20,820 nucleotides of DNA from an uncultured Clostridia bacterium (GTDB lineage: Bacteria > Bacillota > Clostridia > Christensenellales > UBA3700): contig CAMWPK010000008.1 of NCBI GenBank assembly GCA_947176115.1, positions 1 to 20,820 on the forward strand, in the 5' to 3' direction. The notes beneath the pieces are model-generated. The model had not been told where the DNA came from. It made no database searches and was given only the letters and a program-made list of their open reading frames with translations. A program made the translations under genes and the position numbers. This document shows, in pieces, positions 13,841-20,820 of this stretch; position 1 is the first letter of the stretch; the number at the start of each line of letters is the position of its first letter.

Positions 13841-14728
13841 ATGGATAAATTTATTCAGGGCTGTATGCGTATCAAAGATATGACTACTTCCGAGGTGAGG
13901 GAACTTATTGACGCCAACTTGGAAGTGGGTATCAACGTATTTGACCACGCCGATATTTACGGCGGAGGCGAATGCGAAGCTCTTTTTGGCAAAGCTCTCA
14001 AGGAAGCTCCTCAACTTAGAGATAAAATAGTATTGCAGACTAAGGGCGGAATCGTCAAAGATTTGTCTTGCCATAGATACGACAACAGCGCCAATTATCT
14101 CATTGATTGCGTTCATAAGAGCATAAAGAGATTGGGCGTAGAGAAGATAGATAGATTTCTTATCCATAGACCCGACGCGCTTTTCAATCCCGACGACGTC
14201 GCAAAGGCTTTTGACACGCTCACTTCTGAGGGCGTAGTCGAGGAATTTGGCGTAAGTAATTTTTCAGGCTCGCAAATAGAGCTTTTGCAAAGCGGTTGCA
14301 AGCAAAAACTTTTGTATAACCAAGTAAGAGTTAGTCTTTTCCACTGTCCTATGATAGAATACGGAATGAACTACAACCGTTATTATGACGCAGGCGTCAA
14401 CAGAGATGGCGGTACGCTTGACTATTGTAGATTAAAGGGCGTACAAATACAGTGCTATTCGCCGTATAAGGGTAATAAAAAGTCTTTTATAGGGGATATC
14501 AAATATCCAAAACTAAACAAACTACTCAAAGAACTTGCGTTTAAGTACGACGTTACTCCCAACGCTATCGTAGCCTCTTGGCTCTTCAAGCATCCTGCAG
14601 GTTTTGCAGTAATCAACGGCACGACTAAGCCGGAGCGAGTAAAGCAAATCGCCAAAGCAAAGGACGTAACGTTGACGCGTAGCGAGTGGTATGCGCTTTA
14701 TCATTCGTTGGGAAGAAAGTTGCCTTAG
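13841..14728 (+). CDS. Aldo/keto reductase, YdhF-like
   Basis: A 295-residue TIM-barrel NAD(P)H-dependent oxidoreductase of the aldo/keto reductase superfamily. The catalytic tetrad is visible: D35 and Y40 in FDHADIYGGGECEALFG, K68 in LQTKGG and H109 in FLIHRPD. Segments such as DHADIYGG, LIHRPD.L...DDVA.AF and EFGVSNF.. closely follow E. coli YdhF. The N-terminus is about 14 residues shorter than YdhF; it starts at the first barrel strand (IQGCMRI), and no earlier start is supported because the ribosome binding site AGAGGTG and a promoter lie directly upstream. It is a single-gene unit between two terminators. The physiological substrate is unknown for this subgroup. Confidence 0.92.
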   Translation: MDKFIQGCMRIKDMTTSEVRELIDANLEVGINVFDHADIYGGGECEALFGKALKEAPQLRDKIVLQTKGGIVKDLSCHRYDNSANYLIDCVHKSIKRLGVEKIDRFLIHRPDALFNPDDVAKAFDTLTSEGVVEEFGVSNFSGSQIELLQSGCKQKLLYNQVRVSLFHCPMIEYGMNYNRYYDAGVNRDGGTLDYCRLKGVQIQCYSPYKGNKKSFIGDIKYPKLNKLLKELAFKYDVTPNAIVASWLFKHPAGFAVINGTTKPERVKQIAKAKDVTLTRSEWYALYHSLGRKLP

Positions 14729-14764
14729 ACAAAGAATATTTGTGACGATACAAACTTTTAAGAA

Positions 14765-14796
14765 AAAATAGGAGCATTTTACTCCTATTTTGTTTT
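14765..14796 (+). terminator. Intrinsic terminator after the aldo/keto reductase gene
   Basis: AAAATAGGAG (14765-14774) pairs with CTCCTATTTT (14782-14791) around a 7-nt loop, then GTTTTT. The A-run on the other side would let it work in both directions. Confidence 0.88.
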
Positions 14797-14801
14797 TATT
14801 A

Positions 14802-14830
14802 TTGAAATTTGTCAGTTATAATGCTAGAAT
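14802..14830 (+). promoter_or_regulatory. Promoter of ispE, very close to the start codon
   Basis: TTGAAA (14802-14807), a 17-bp spacer and TAGAAT (14825-14830). A TATAAT at 14817-14822 offers an alternative -10 with a poor -35. Either places transcription start 0-10 nt before ATG 14839, where no Shine-Dalgarno exists. Confidence 0.6.
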
Positions 14831-14838
14831 AATATTAT

Positions 14839-15642
14839 ATGAATTCTATCAGCATTAAAGTAAACGCAAAAATTAATCTATCGTTGGACATAACGGGAGT
14901 GAGAGAAGACGGCTACCATCTCTTGGATATGCTTATGACTTCGGTGGATATTTTTGATACTATCACTGCGCGTAAGAGCGATATACCCAAAGTAACTATG
15001 GACGGCAGGGAAGTGGGCGGAGATAACACAGCCGTCAAAGCGCTAAAACTTTTGCAGGACAAGTTTAGTATTGCCATGCAAGTAGACGTTGTTAAAGGCA
15101 TACCTTTTTCGGCAGGCATGGGCGGGTCGTCCGCCGACGCAAGCGGAGTGTTTTATTGCGCAAGTAAACTGTGGAATATTGCAATCGAAGAACTTATCCC
15201 CCTTGCCTTAAAAGTGGGTTGCGACGTTCCGTATATGCTTTTTGGCGGTGGAGCAAGAGTTCAAGGCGTGGGCGAGATAGTTGCTCCCCAAGATGTACCC
15301 CCAATGACGCTTGTCATTGCGCAAAAGGCTGTCGGCAGTTCCACTAAAGATATATACCGCAAATTCGACGAAGTAGGGGGAGAACGCGACGAGAGTAAGA
15401 CGTATTTCAACGTGCTTGAGCGCGGGGCGGTCTTGCTTAATCCGCAAATAGCCGAGGCAAGGGCGGATTTGCAAAAGTTTGCCAATCAAGTTTTTATGAC
15501 GGGTAGCGGTAGCGCTTACGTAGGCGTATTCGATGACGAGGAAAAGGCAAAGCGTTGCGTTGAGAGTTTGCAAGATTATGAATTTTGCAAGGTGGCGCAT
15601 ACGAAGCCACAGGGCATTGAGATAATTTGGCAAAAGCAATAG
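14839..15642 (+). CDS. ispE: 4-diphosphocytidyl-2-C-methyl-D-erythritol kinase (IspE)
   Basis: GHMP-family kinase of the non-mevalonate (MEP) isoprenoid pathway. It phosphorylates the 2-hydroxyl of CDP-methylerythritol using ATP. The 267-residue protein has the N-terminal NAKINLSLDITGVREDGYH signature (catalytic K11), the ATP-binding glycine-rich loop PFSAGMGGSSADASG (89-103), catalytic D129 in GCDVPYMLFGG and a C-terminal TGSGSAYVG motif. Slightly shorter than the usual 280-290 but with every motif. ATG 14839 is the only start that keeps the family N-terminus, though it lacks a ribosome binding site. In Bacillus ispE sits near veg, and that neighbourhood is conserved here with the sipL-like gene between. 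Confidence 0.94.
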   Translation: MNSISIKVNAKINLSLDITGVREDGYHLLDMLMTSVDIFDTITARKSDIPKVTMDGREVGGDNTAVKALKLLQDKFSIAMQVDVVKGIPFSAGMGGSSADASGVFYCASKLWNIAIEELIPLALKVGCDVPYMLFGGGARVQGVGEIVAPQDVPPMTLVIAQKAVGSSTKDIYRKFDEVGGERDESKTYFNVLERGAVLLNPQIAEARADLQKFANQVFMTGSGSAYVGVFDDEEKAKRCVESLQDYEFCKVAHTKPQGIEIIWQKQ

Positions 15643-15735
15643 GTTGCGAGGAAGAGAATAACAACTGCATCGTTTGTTAAAAATATAAATATTGTCAATA
15701 TAAAATACGTAATAACATATAAAGGAGTAAACATT

Positions 15736-16272
15736 ATGAGTAAGTATCAAGGTACTCAAACAGAGAAAAATCTTCAATCTGCATTTGCAGGAGAGTCGCA
15801 AGCAAGGAATAAGTATACTTATTTCGCTTCCGTAGCTAAGAAAGAGGGATTTGAACAAATCGCTTCTATTTTTCTAAAGACGGCAGACAACGAAAAAGAA
15901 CACGCAAAGCTATGGCTAAAAGAATTGCAAGGTATTGGCAATACGGCAGACAATCTAGCCGATGCGGCAGGCGGAGAAAACTTTGAGTGGACGGACATGT
16001 ACGAGGAATACGCTAAGACGGCGGAAAAAGAAGGCTTTCCTGAAATAGCAAAGAAATTCCGCGCAGTCGGCGCAATCGAAAAGCGCCATGAAGAGAGATT
16101 CCGCGCGCTTCTCAAAAACGTAGAAACAGCGCAAGTATTTGCAAAGAGCCAAGTCAAAGTCTGGGAGTGTCGCAATTGCGGACATATCGTAGTAGGAACG
16201 CAAGCTCCACAGGTCTGTCCTGTGTGCAATCATCCTCAAAGTTACTTTGAGATTAGCGAAGAGAATTATTAA
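15736..16272 (+). CDS. rbr: Rubrerythrin
   Basis: Cytosolic diiron peroxidase that detoxifies hydrogen peroxide in anaerobes, receiving electrons from rubredoxin or NADH-linked partners. The 178-residue protein has a ferritin-like four-helix bundle (about 1-135) with iron ligands in FAGESQARNKY (E20), NEKEHAK (E53, H56), AEKEGF (E97) and EKRHEERF (E115, H118), then a rubredoxin-like FeS4 domain with C145-x2-C148 and C161-x2-C164 (WECRNCGH ... CPVCNHP). AAGGAG lies 8 nt before ATG 15736. The 93-nt gap from ispE has no terminator and only weak promoter-like elements, so read-through from ispE is possible. No PerR box was recognised. Confidence 0.96.
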   Translation: MSKYQGTQTEKNLQSAFAGESQARNKYTYFASVAKKEGFEQIASIFLKTADNEKEHAKLWLKELQGIGNTADNLADAAGGENFEWTDMYEEYAKTAEKEGFPEIAKKFRAVGAIEKRHEERFRALLKNVETAQVFAKSQVKVWECRNCGHIVVGTQAPQVCPVCNHPQSYFEISEENY

Positions 16273-16297
16273 AAATAAAATTCCAATGTATTTTATC

Positions 16298-16332
16298 AAA
16301 AGAAGCGAAAAACAGTCGCTTCTTTTCTATTT
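16298..16332 (+). terminator. Intrinsic terminator after rubrerythrin
   Basis: AAAAGAAGCGA (16298-16308) pairs perfectly with TCGCTTCTTTT (16316-16326) around a 7-nt loop; CTATTTT follows. Confidence 0.85.
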
Positions 16333-16340
16333 TAGGCAAA

Positions 16341-16424
16341 TGTAAACAAAAGTTGACACACATGTCAACAAAAGTTTACATATATGTCAACAAAAGTTGA
16401 CACTAAAATCATTGACATGTAAAC
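16341..16424 (+). promoter_or_regulatory. Helically phased array of inverted half-sites before the surface-protein gene
   Basis: Seven 7-nt half-sites start at 16341, 16352, 16363, 16374, 16385, 16396 and 16418, all multiples of 11 bp apart (the 16407 slot is empty). They alternate TGTMAAC and GTTKACA, with 4-nt linkers AAAA, CACA, AAAA, TATA, AAAA. Read in pairs they give three 18-bp palindromes at a 22-bp period, the third (16385-16402) being perfect. GTTGACA itself contains a -35 hexamer; TTGACA 16397-16402 with TAAACA at 17 bp is the best, still weak, promoter. A multi-site repressor or activator array is inferred; a leftover IS21-type end is the main alternative. Confidence 0.7.
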
Positions 16425-16475
16425 AGTTTTTTCGCTAAGGTGAAATTAAGAAAAACACTAAAGGGGGAAACTTTT

Positions 16476-19400
16476 ATGCACTACAAAAGAAAAAGTCTTA
16501 CGACAAATTTGGTAGCGATTATTTTGCTACTTTCAATGGTATTATGCTTTACGCTGAGCGTAACGTATGCTACCGCAGACAGCATTGAGCCGGCGTTAAG
16601 CGCAGACGCAGGCATTGCAACAACGGCGCTAAATGACGGAGATTATTCGTCATATACCGACCAAGAATTACCTAGTACGTTAAATAAAGATAACATTGCG
16701 CAATACGTACCTGTAGACAAGTTTAATACCAACGGAACGACGGTATTTAACGGACGAAATTACGGCTTTGTTATATACAGCGACACTGATACGAACCATG
16801 TATTAATATTCAAGGAAGAGTATACTACGCATGAAGACGGCGATGGTTATGAAGTAACCCTAAAAGTAGTATATGAAAACTCATTTTTTAAGAGCGGTAA
16901 TAATATATACAATGCAGGTAGTCCGTACAATATTGCCTTGACGAACGTTAAATTTAATAATTTCATTTTTGATACAGATATGAACAATAATATCGCTTAT
17001 GAAGATTATAATAGCGATAAAGATACTGGAGCATATTATACTCAAGTAAGATATGAAAATCAATACTCCTATTATGACAAACAATTAGCCGGAGATACTT
17101 CAGTTGCGGTTGTTTCTACAGTAGCGTTAGGACTAAGCTGTTTCTCTAAAACTTCTAAGTATGGGACTATAGTTAGCGCATTATGTACTGCAGCATCGTG
17201 GACTTCAATCATATATAGTTTAGCGAAAGATCATGGAAGTTTATGGATAGATAATGCAAAATTTGACACAGATATTGATTTCCCATTATCAAGGAAAGGG
17301 CAACTTGAGAAATATGGTGCTCTTAAAAAAGATGCGCGTATCGAGGTCAATGCAGATGGTAATGAATATTTATCCGGAGATAACGGCGGTGGATTTGCCA
17401 GAGCGATTTTCAGAGTAATGAATGATAATAATAAAGATTATTACGTATACAACAATATATCTTTTGATATCAATCGTTATAATGGAGCTCAACATCATAA
17501 GGTAGGCGATTCTTCAATAGAAAGCGTATATAGCGTCACCGGTACGGATTGTAATCAATACAGTCAAGTAATTGGAAGCGATGACGGATTTGAAGCTGAA
17601 AATTATCAAAGGTTCTCGCCGATGGCAAATACTAATATCTTTAATTTTACTCCTGACCAAGCGGGAGATTATAGTATCATGGTACCGCCGAATTACTATT
17701 TGTCAGTTGACGGAGAAGCTCAACTTGACAACTGGGTGCACGTAGGCGCAGAGGGTTGCAAGATAGGCATAGCCTCAAGCCTTGGAATGAAGATGGGTGA
17801 CAAGGTATATTCAAGATTGTTGACTCAAGATTTCTACAACGGTGAGATAGCCTTTACCAACATATTGATTCTAAAAGACCAACGACTTAATATCGACGAG
17901 CCCAACCAAGTAAAAGACTTAGCATACAGTATAGAATCAAGCGTAGTCACGCACAATGACGTTTACGTACTTGACGCGGGCGAAAACGTGGATAGCTTCG
18001 ATCTGTATATTACAGACGAAGACTTCAACGTATTGGCAAAAGCAGTCAAAATTGACGGCAAACTATACGTCAATTATCCAATGAAAGCCACCAAACTCTA
18101 CAGTGTGGTCTGCATAAATAAGAGCGGAGAAACTCTTGACGTAAGCGTAGTCAAAGAAAGCGGAATGAGAATAGAGGAAGGCTTTTATTCCGGTATTCAG
18201 GGGTTGTATTATGCATATAAGCCGAAATATACTCAGTTCTACAGCATTTACGGCGCAGAGTTTTTTGACGAAAATATGAATAGACTTTCCACCAAAGACG
18301 TATTTTTGCAATCGGACGAAACGTATTACTTGTTGAATTATAACCCTGAAGAAATGGAAGTGATGTTCTCTATACTGAGTTTTTATCCATACTTTGAGCT
18401 TGGAGACGTCTACTACAGCGAAAATAACTATAATGAGATAATAGCCTTTTTCCCTGATGTTACGGCGCTTTATAAGTTTGACGACGGAACATACGATATA
18501 TATTCAAATGACCTTATTGCTGAAGACGTATCTTCTTGCGTTTTGGAAAAGCATACCAACTACGTGTTTTTCAAAAGACAGATTGGCGGTTATACCAAAA
18601 TATATCTTGATAGCGAGGAGTTGAGCTTTGGCGAAAATAGTATTGAAGCTACAAGTCCTTACAGCGTATATACTTATGGCGTAGAAGAACGCGCAAGACT
18701 TGAAATAACTATTGATAAGTCTAACACCTTCTTGGTCTATGACAAAGCATTCAATGAGATAGTATGCGACCACGGATATCTGCTTACGCCGGGAGAATAT
18801 TACGTAATTGTCAAAGAGGGCGGAGCATACAATATTACTATACAAGAATATCTACAGGAAATAGACGTCACCTTTATGGTTGACGGCAACGTCTACCAAG
18901 ATCCTACCGGCGCAACATATTACTACGGTAAGAGAGCAACCTTGCCCGTGCCCACCAAGGACGGATACGATTTCTACGGTTGGAGTAACGGCTATACATT
19001 AATCGCAGGTAGCAACGGCGAAACTTATGAAGAATTGCTTGCGGATTCTCTGACATTGGAGGCTAGGTGGACTATAAGAGCCGTTGTGATGGAAATCAAT
19101 CTTGGGGAAAATACGGCGAAATGGTATTGGACCGGCAAAAAGTTTAGTTCGCAAAGCCAGGTAGCTACATTTAAGGGGGAGATTATTGATCAACTTATCA
19201 ATATGAAGAGTGAGTTTGTAAAACTTGACGATGGAAAGAAGGCGGGACATTTCCTTTCTACTTTTGATTACAAATTGATTTCGTCGGTAGATCACGTGGA
19301 TTATTATGAATTTACTCCCGTATGGCAAGAAGAAAGATACTTCATTGAGTTTATTTCACCTTATTCTCAAATATTTACCACGACCAGAGTAGTAAAATAT

Positions 19401-20820
19401 CTGGATGAAATAACGCAATCAGTATTCCCGTCAATAGCCTTTGAATTTGAAGATGAACTTTGTTATATCACCGGGTGGAAATCAAGCAAAACCTCAATAA
19501 TGACATTCAGATTTAATTTGGGATATCTATTGACAGACCTTACGTTTGGTTACGGTAGCGAATTTGATTACGACGCTGACGGCGACGGTGAAAATGACTG
19601 TACTCTTGTTCGTTTATCCGCGTTGGTAGAATACGTAAAATACTACGTAAATATCAACAACCAAATCTACGAGATTCCACATAAAAACGGATATAAAATA
19701 GGCTCGCTTGGAGATTATGGATATACCGAGTCTGAATATTACGGTCACAACGTTTTGCTTAAGACGTCGTTTGGCGGAGCGCACAAGACGGTATACTATG
19801 AGTTTGATAAAGCAGTTATCTTAGTAAGCGAATTGTTCTCAATGTGGCAAAGGGGTAAAAAAGAAGTAACGGTAAATATGATTATTGACAGCGAGTTGAT
19901 TACTGTAGGTTTGACTTACGCTTACAATTATGATTCGATTTATGACGAAGATAAAGAAGCGAATCCCACGGAATATAAGGGGGATAAGGACGTACCGCTC
20001 AATTCGGTGTTTGTCAGAGGCTATAAGCTGGAAGATTGGATGGTAGACGGCGCGGAGATGAAAAATATATTGAATTACCAAAGCTTGGGTATCAACCAAT
20101 ATTACAGCAACGAGAATGGCGTGACGTTGACTAAACACTTGAATGCAAAATTGACAAGAACAACTCTGTATCCTACGTCTTTGATATCTTATAAGATTTC
20201 TGACGAGGTGGTCTACGTAGATTTGTCAAGATTTTCTACAATGAGAGGAATGACCTTTACAATTGCGCCATCAGCCAAACAAGTAACTTTTGCCAACGGT
20301 GAATGTACCGATACCGAAATTACTATCGAATCAAGAAGCGAAAAATTGATTATTAATTTTAGCCAAGTATCAATTGTGGCTACTCATGGCGAACACGCAA
20401 TTGACGCGTCGTTTTGTCCAAATCTTGAGGTATATTCGTATAACTACGTAAAGCTTCAAGGCGGAGAAGCAAGTACGAAGGAAGGCGGAAGTGCGATATA
20501 CTGTAATAATTTGCAATTGAAGGGTAATGAATTCTATTTGAAGGGCGGATACAGTATGTCTATGAATCGTACGGGAAGAGCAGGAATATACGGCGTAGGA
20601 GCAAGCGGTAGTAAGTTGGAAGTTTTTGCCAGCAATGTCAACGTTACCGGCGGAAGTGGATTTTCCTCACTTACTCCAAGCGCGCCTTCGGCATCATTCT
20701 CGGAAAATGATGAAATAGGGGCTGACGGCAAAAACGGCGTAGACGGTGTTAACGGAACAAACGGCGCAGTTGCTATTTATTTCCCCGGCGACTTAATAAT
20801 TAACAAAGGTGGTTCTCTTA
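16476..20820 (+). CDS. Large secreted surface protein (partial, runs off the window)
   Basis: The frame from ATG 16476 stays open to the last base, giving at least 1,448 residues with no stop. AAGGGGG lies about 8 nt upstream. Residues 1-34 form a signal peptide (KRK, then NLVAIILLLSMVLCFTLSV, cleavage near TYA or ATA). Other visible parts are a two-helix hydrophobic segment at about 208-249; one Listeria-Bacteroides (Flg_new/InlB-B) repeat at 798-866 (VTFMVDG ... GYDFYGW836 ... LEARW865); a weaker possible second repeat around 955-1005; a calcium-loop-like DADGDGEND at 1033-1041; beta-helix-like Gly/Asn/Ser-rich repeats from about 1340; and a collagen-like G-x-y run with glycines every third residue from 1415 to 1430. 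No anchor is seen, since the C-terminus is missing. It is probably an adhesin or wall-associated protein; the ligand is unknown. Confidence 0.85.
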   Translation, partial: MHYKRKSLTTNLVAIILLLSMVLCFTLSVTYATADSIEPALSADAGIATTALNDGDYSSYTDQELPSTLNKDNIAQYVPVDKFNTNGTTVFNGRNYGFVIYSDTDTNHVLIFKEEYTTHEDGDGYEVTLKVVYENSFFKSGNNIYNAGSPYNIALTNVKFNNFIFDTDMNNNIAYEDYNSDKDTGAYYTQVRYENQYSYYDKQLAGDTSVAVVSTVALGLSCFSKTSKYGTIVSALCTAASWTSIIYSLAKDHGSLWIDNAKFDTDIDFPLSRKGQLEKYGALKKDARIEVNADGNEYLSGDNGGGFARAIFRVMNDNNKDYYVYNNISFDINRYNGAQHHKVGDSSIESVYSVTGTDCNQYSQVIGSDDGFEAENYQRFSPMANTNIFNFTPDQAGDYSIMVPPNYYLSVDGEAQLDNWVHVGAEGCKIGIASSLGMKMGDKVYSRLLTQDFYNGEIAFTNILILKDQRLNIDEPNQVKDLAYSIESSVVTHNDVYVLDAGENVDSFDLYITDEDFNVLAKAVKIDGKLYVNYPMKATKLYSVVCINKSGETLDVSVVKESGMRIEEGFYSGIQGLYYAYKPKYTQFYSIYGAEFFDENMNRLSTKDVFLQSDETYYLLNYNPEEMEVMFSILSFYPYFELGDVYYSENNYNEIIAFFPDVTALYKFDDGTYDIYSNDLIAEDVSSCVLEKHTNYVFFKRQIGGYTKIYLDSEELSFGENSIEATSPYSVYTYGVEERARLEITIDKSNTFLVYDKAFNEIVCDHGYLLTPGEYYVIVKEGGAYNITIQEYLQEIDVTFMVDGNVYQDPTGATYYYGKRATLPVPTKDGYDFYGWSNGYTLIAGSNGETYEELLADSLTLEARWTIRAVVMEINLGENTAKWYWTGKKFSSQSQVATFKGEIIDQLINMKSEFVKLDDGKKAGHFLSTFDYKLISSVDHVDYYEFTPVWQEERYFIEFISPYSQIFTTTRVVKYLDEITQSVFPSIAFEFEDELCYITGWKSSKTSIMTFRFNLGYLLTDLTFGYGSEFDYDADGDGENDCTLVRLSALVEYVKYYVNINNQIYEIPHKNGYKIGSLGDYGYTESEYYGHNVLLKTSFGGAHKTVYYEFDKAVILVSELFSMWQRGKKEVTVNMIIDSELITVGLTYAYNYDSIYDEDKEANPTEYKGDKDVPLNSVFVRGYKLEDWMVDGAEMKNILNYQSLGINQYYSNENGVTLTKHLNAKLTRTTLYPTSLISYKISDEVVYVDLSRFSTMRGMTFTIAPSAKQVTFANGECTDTEITIESRSEKLIINFSQVSIVATHGEHAIDASFCPNLEVYSYNYVKLQGGEASTKEGGSAIYCNNLQLKGNEFYLKGGYSMSMNRTGRAGIYGVGASGSKLEVFASNVNVTGGSGFSSLTPSAPSASFSENDEIGADGKNGVDGVNGTNGAVAIYFPGDLIINKGGSL

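Noticed and set aside
15208..15858. Antisense frame spanning the ispE-rubrerythrin junction
   Set aside because: It overlaps two well-supported genes and resembles nothing known.
16341..16424. CRISPR-like array (22-bp period)
   Set aside because: There are no unique spacers; linkers are only 4 nt and each unit is itself an inverted repeat.

Overview
The window reads as a chromosomal segment of an anaerobic, probably endospore-forming (or recently spore-forming) Firmicutes/Clostridia-type bacterium. The pointers are a Veg protein next to a SipL/SpoVID-like SPOCS+LysM coat-morphogenesis protein and ispE, a B12-dependent methionine synthase with its reactivation domain on a separate gene, rubrerythrin, AAGGAG-type ribosome binding sites, and TTGACA/TATAAT-type promoters with 17-bp spacers. 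I cannot name the species. There are no rRNA or tRNA genes, no CRISPR and no intact transposase. No stretch longer than about 300 bases lacks a gene.

Layout. (1) 65-4197, + strand: metF, a stand-alone MetH reactivation domain and metH, a methionine/one-carbon cluster. (2) 4381-4782, +: a MutT-like Nudix hydrolase whose stop codon lies in a 4 x 12-bp tandem repeat. (3) 4851-9158, - strand: response regulator, ABC ATPase, two paralogous ABC-2 permeases and a histidine kinase, resembling bacitracin/lantibiotic-type self-protection or stress modules. A 22-bp direct repeat lies at each edge of this block. (4) 9298-10250: an XRE repressor (-) divergent from a three-helix membrane protein of unknown function (+). 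The membrane-protein promoter carries a perfect 18-bp palindrome between -35 and -10. (5) 10470-11696, +: an AAA_14/DUF4143 ATPase preceded by related palindromes. (6) 11775-16272, +: veg, sipL-like gene, YdhF-like aldo/keto reductase, ispE and rubrerythrin, separated by clear terminators and promoters. (7) 16476-20820, +: a very large secreted surface protein that runs off the window. It is preceded by seven half-sites of an alternating-orientation motif on an exact 11-bp grid (one slot vacant).

How the parts fit. MetF makes 5-methyl-THF, MetH uses it to methylate homocysteine, and the separate reactivation protein presumably rescues oxidised cobalamin. The response regulator and kinase probably control the ABC exporter they are encoded with. 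The kinase has almost no extracytoplasmic domain, so the permeases may do the sensing. A family of short dispersed hairpin repeats fills three intergenic gaps. The parts I find most worth following up are the phased half-site array before the surface protein, the direct repeats bounding the two-component/ABC block, and the XRE/membrane-protein pair with its palindromic operator.
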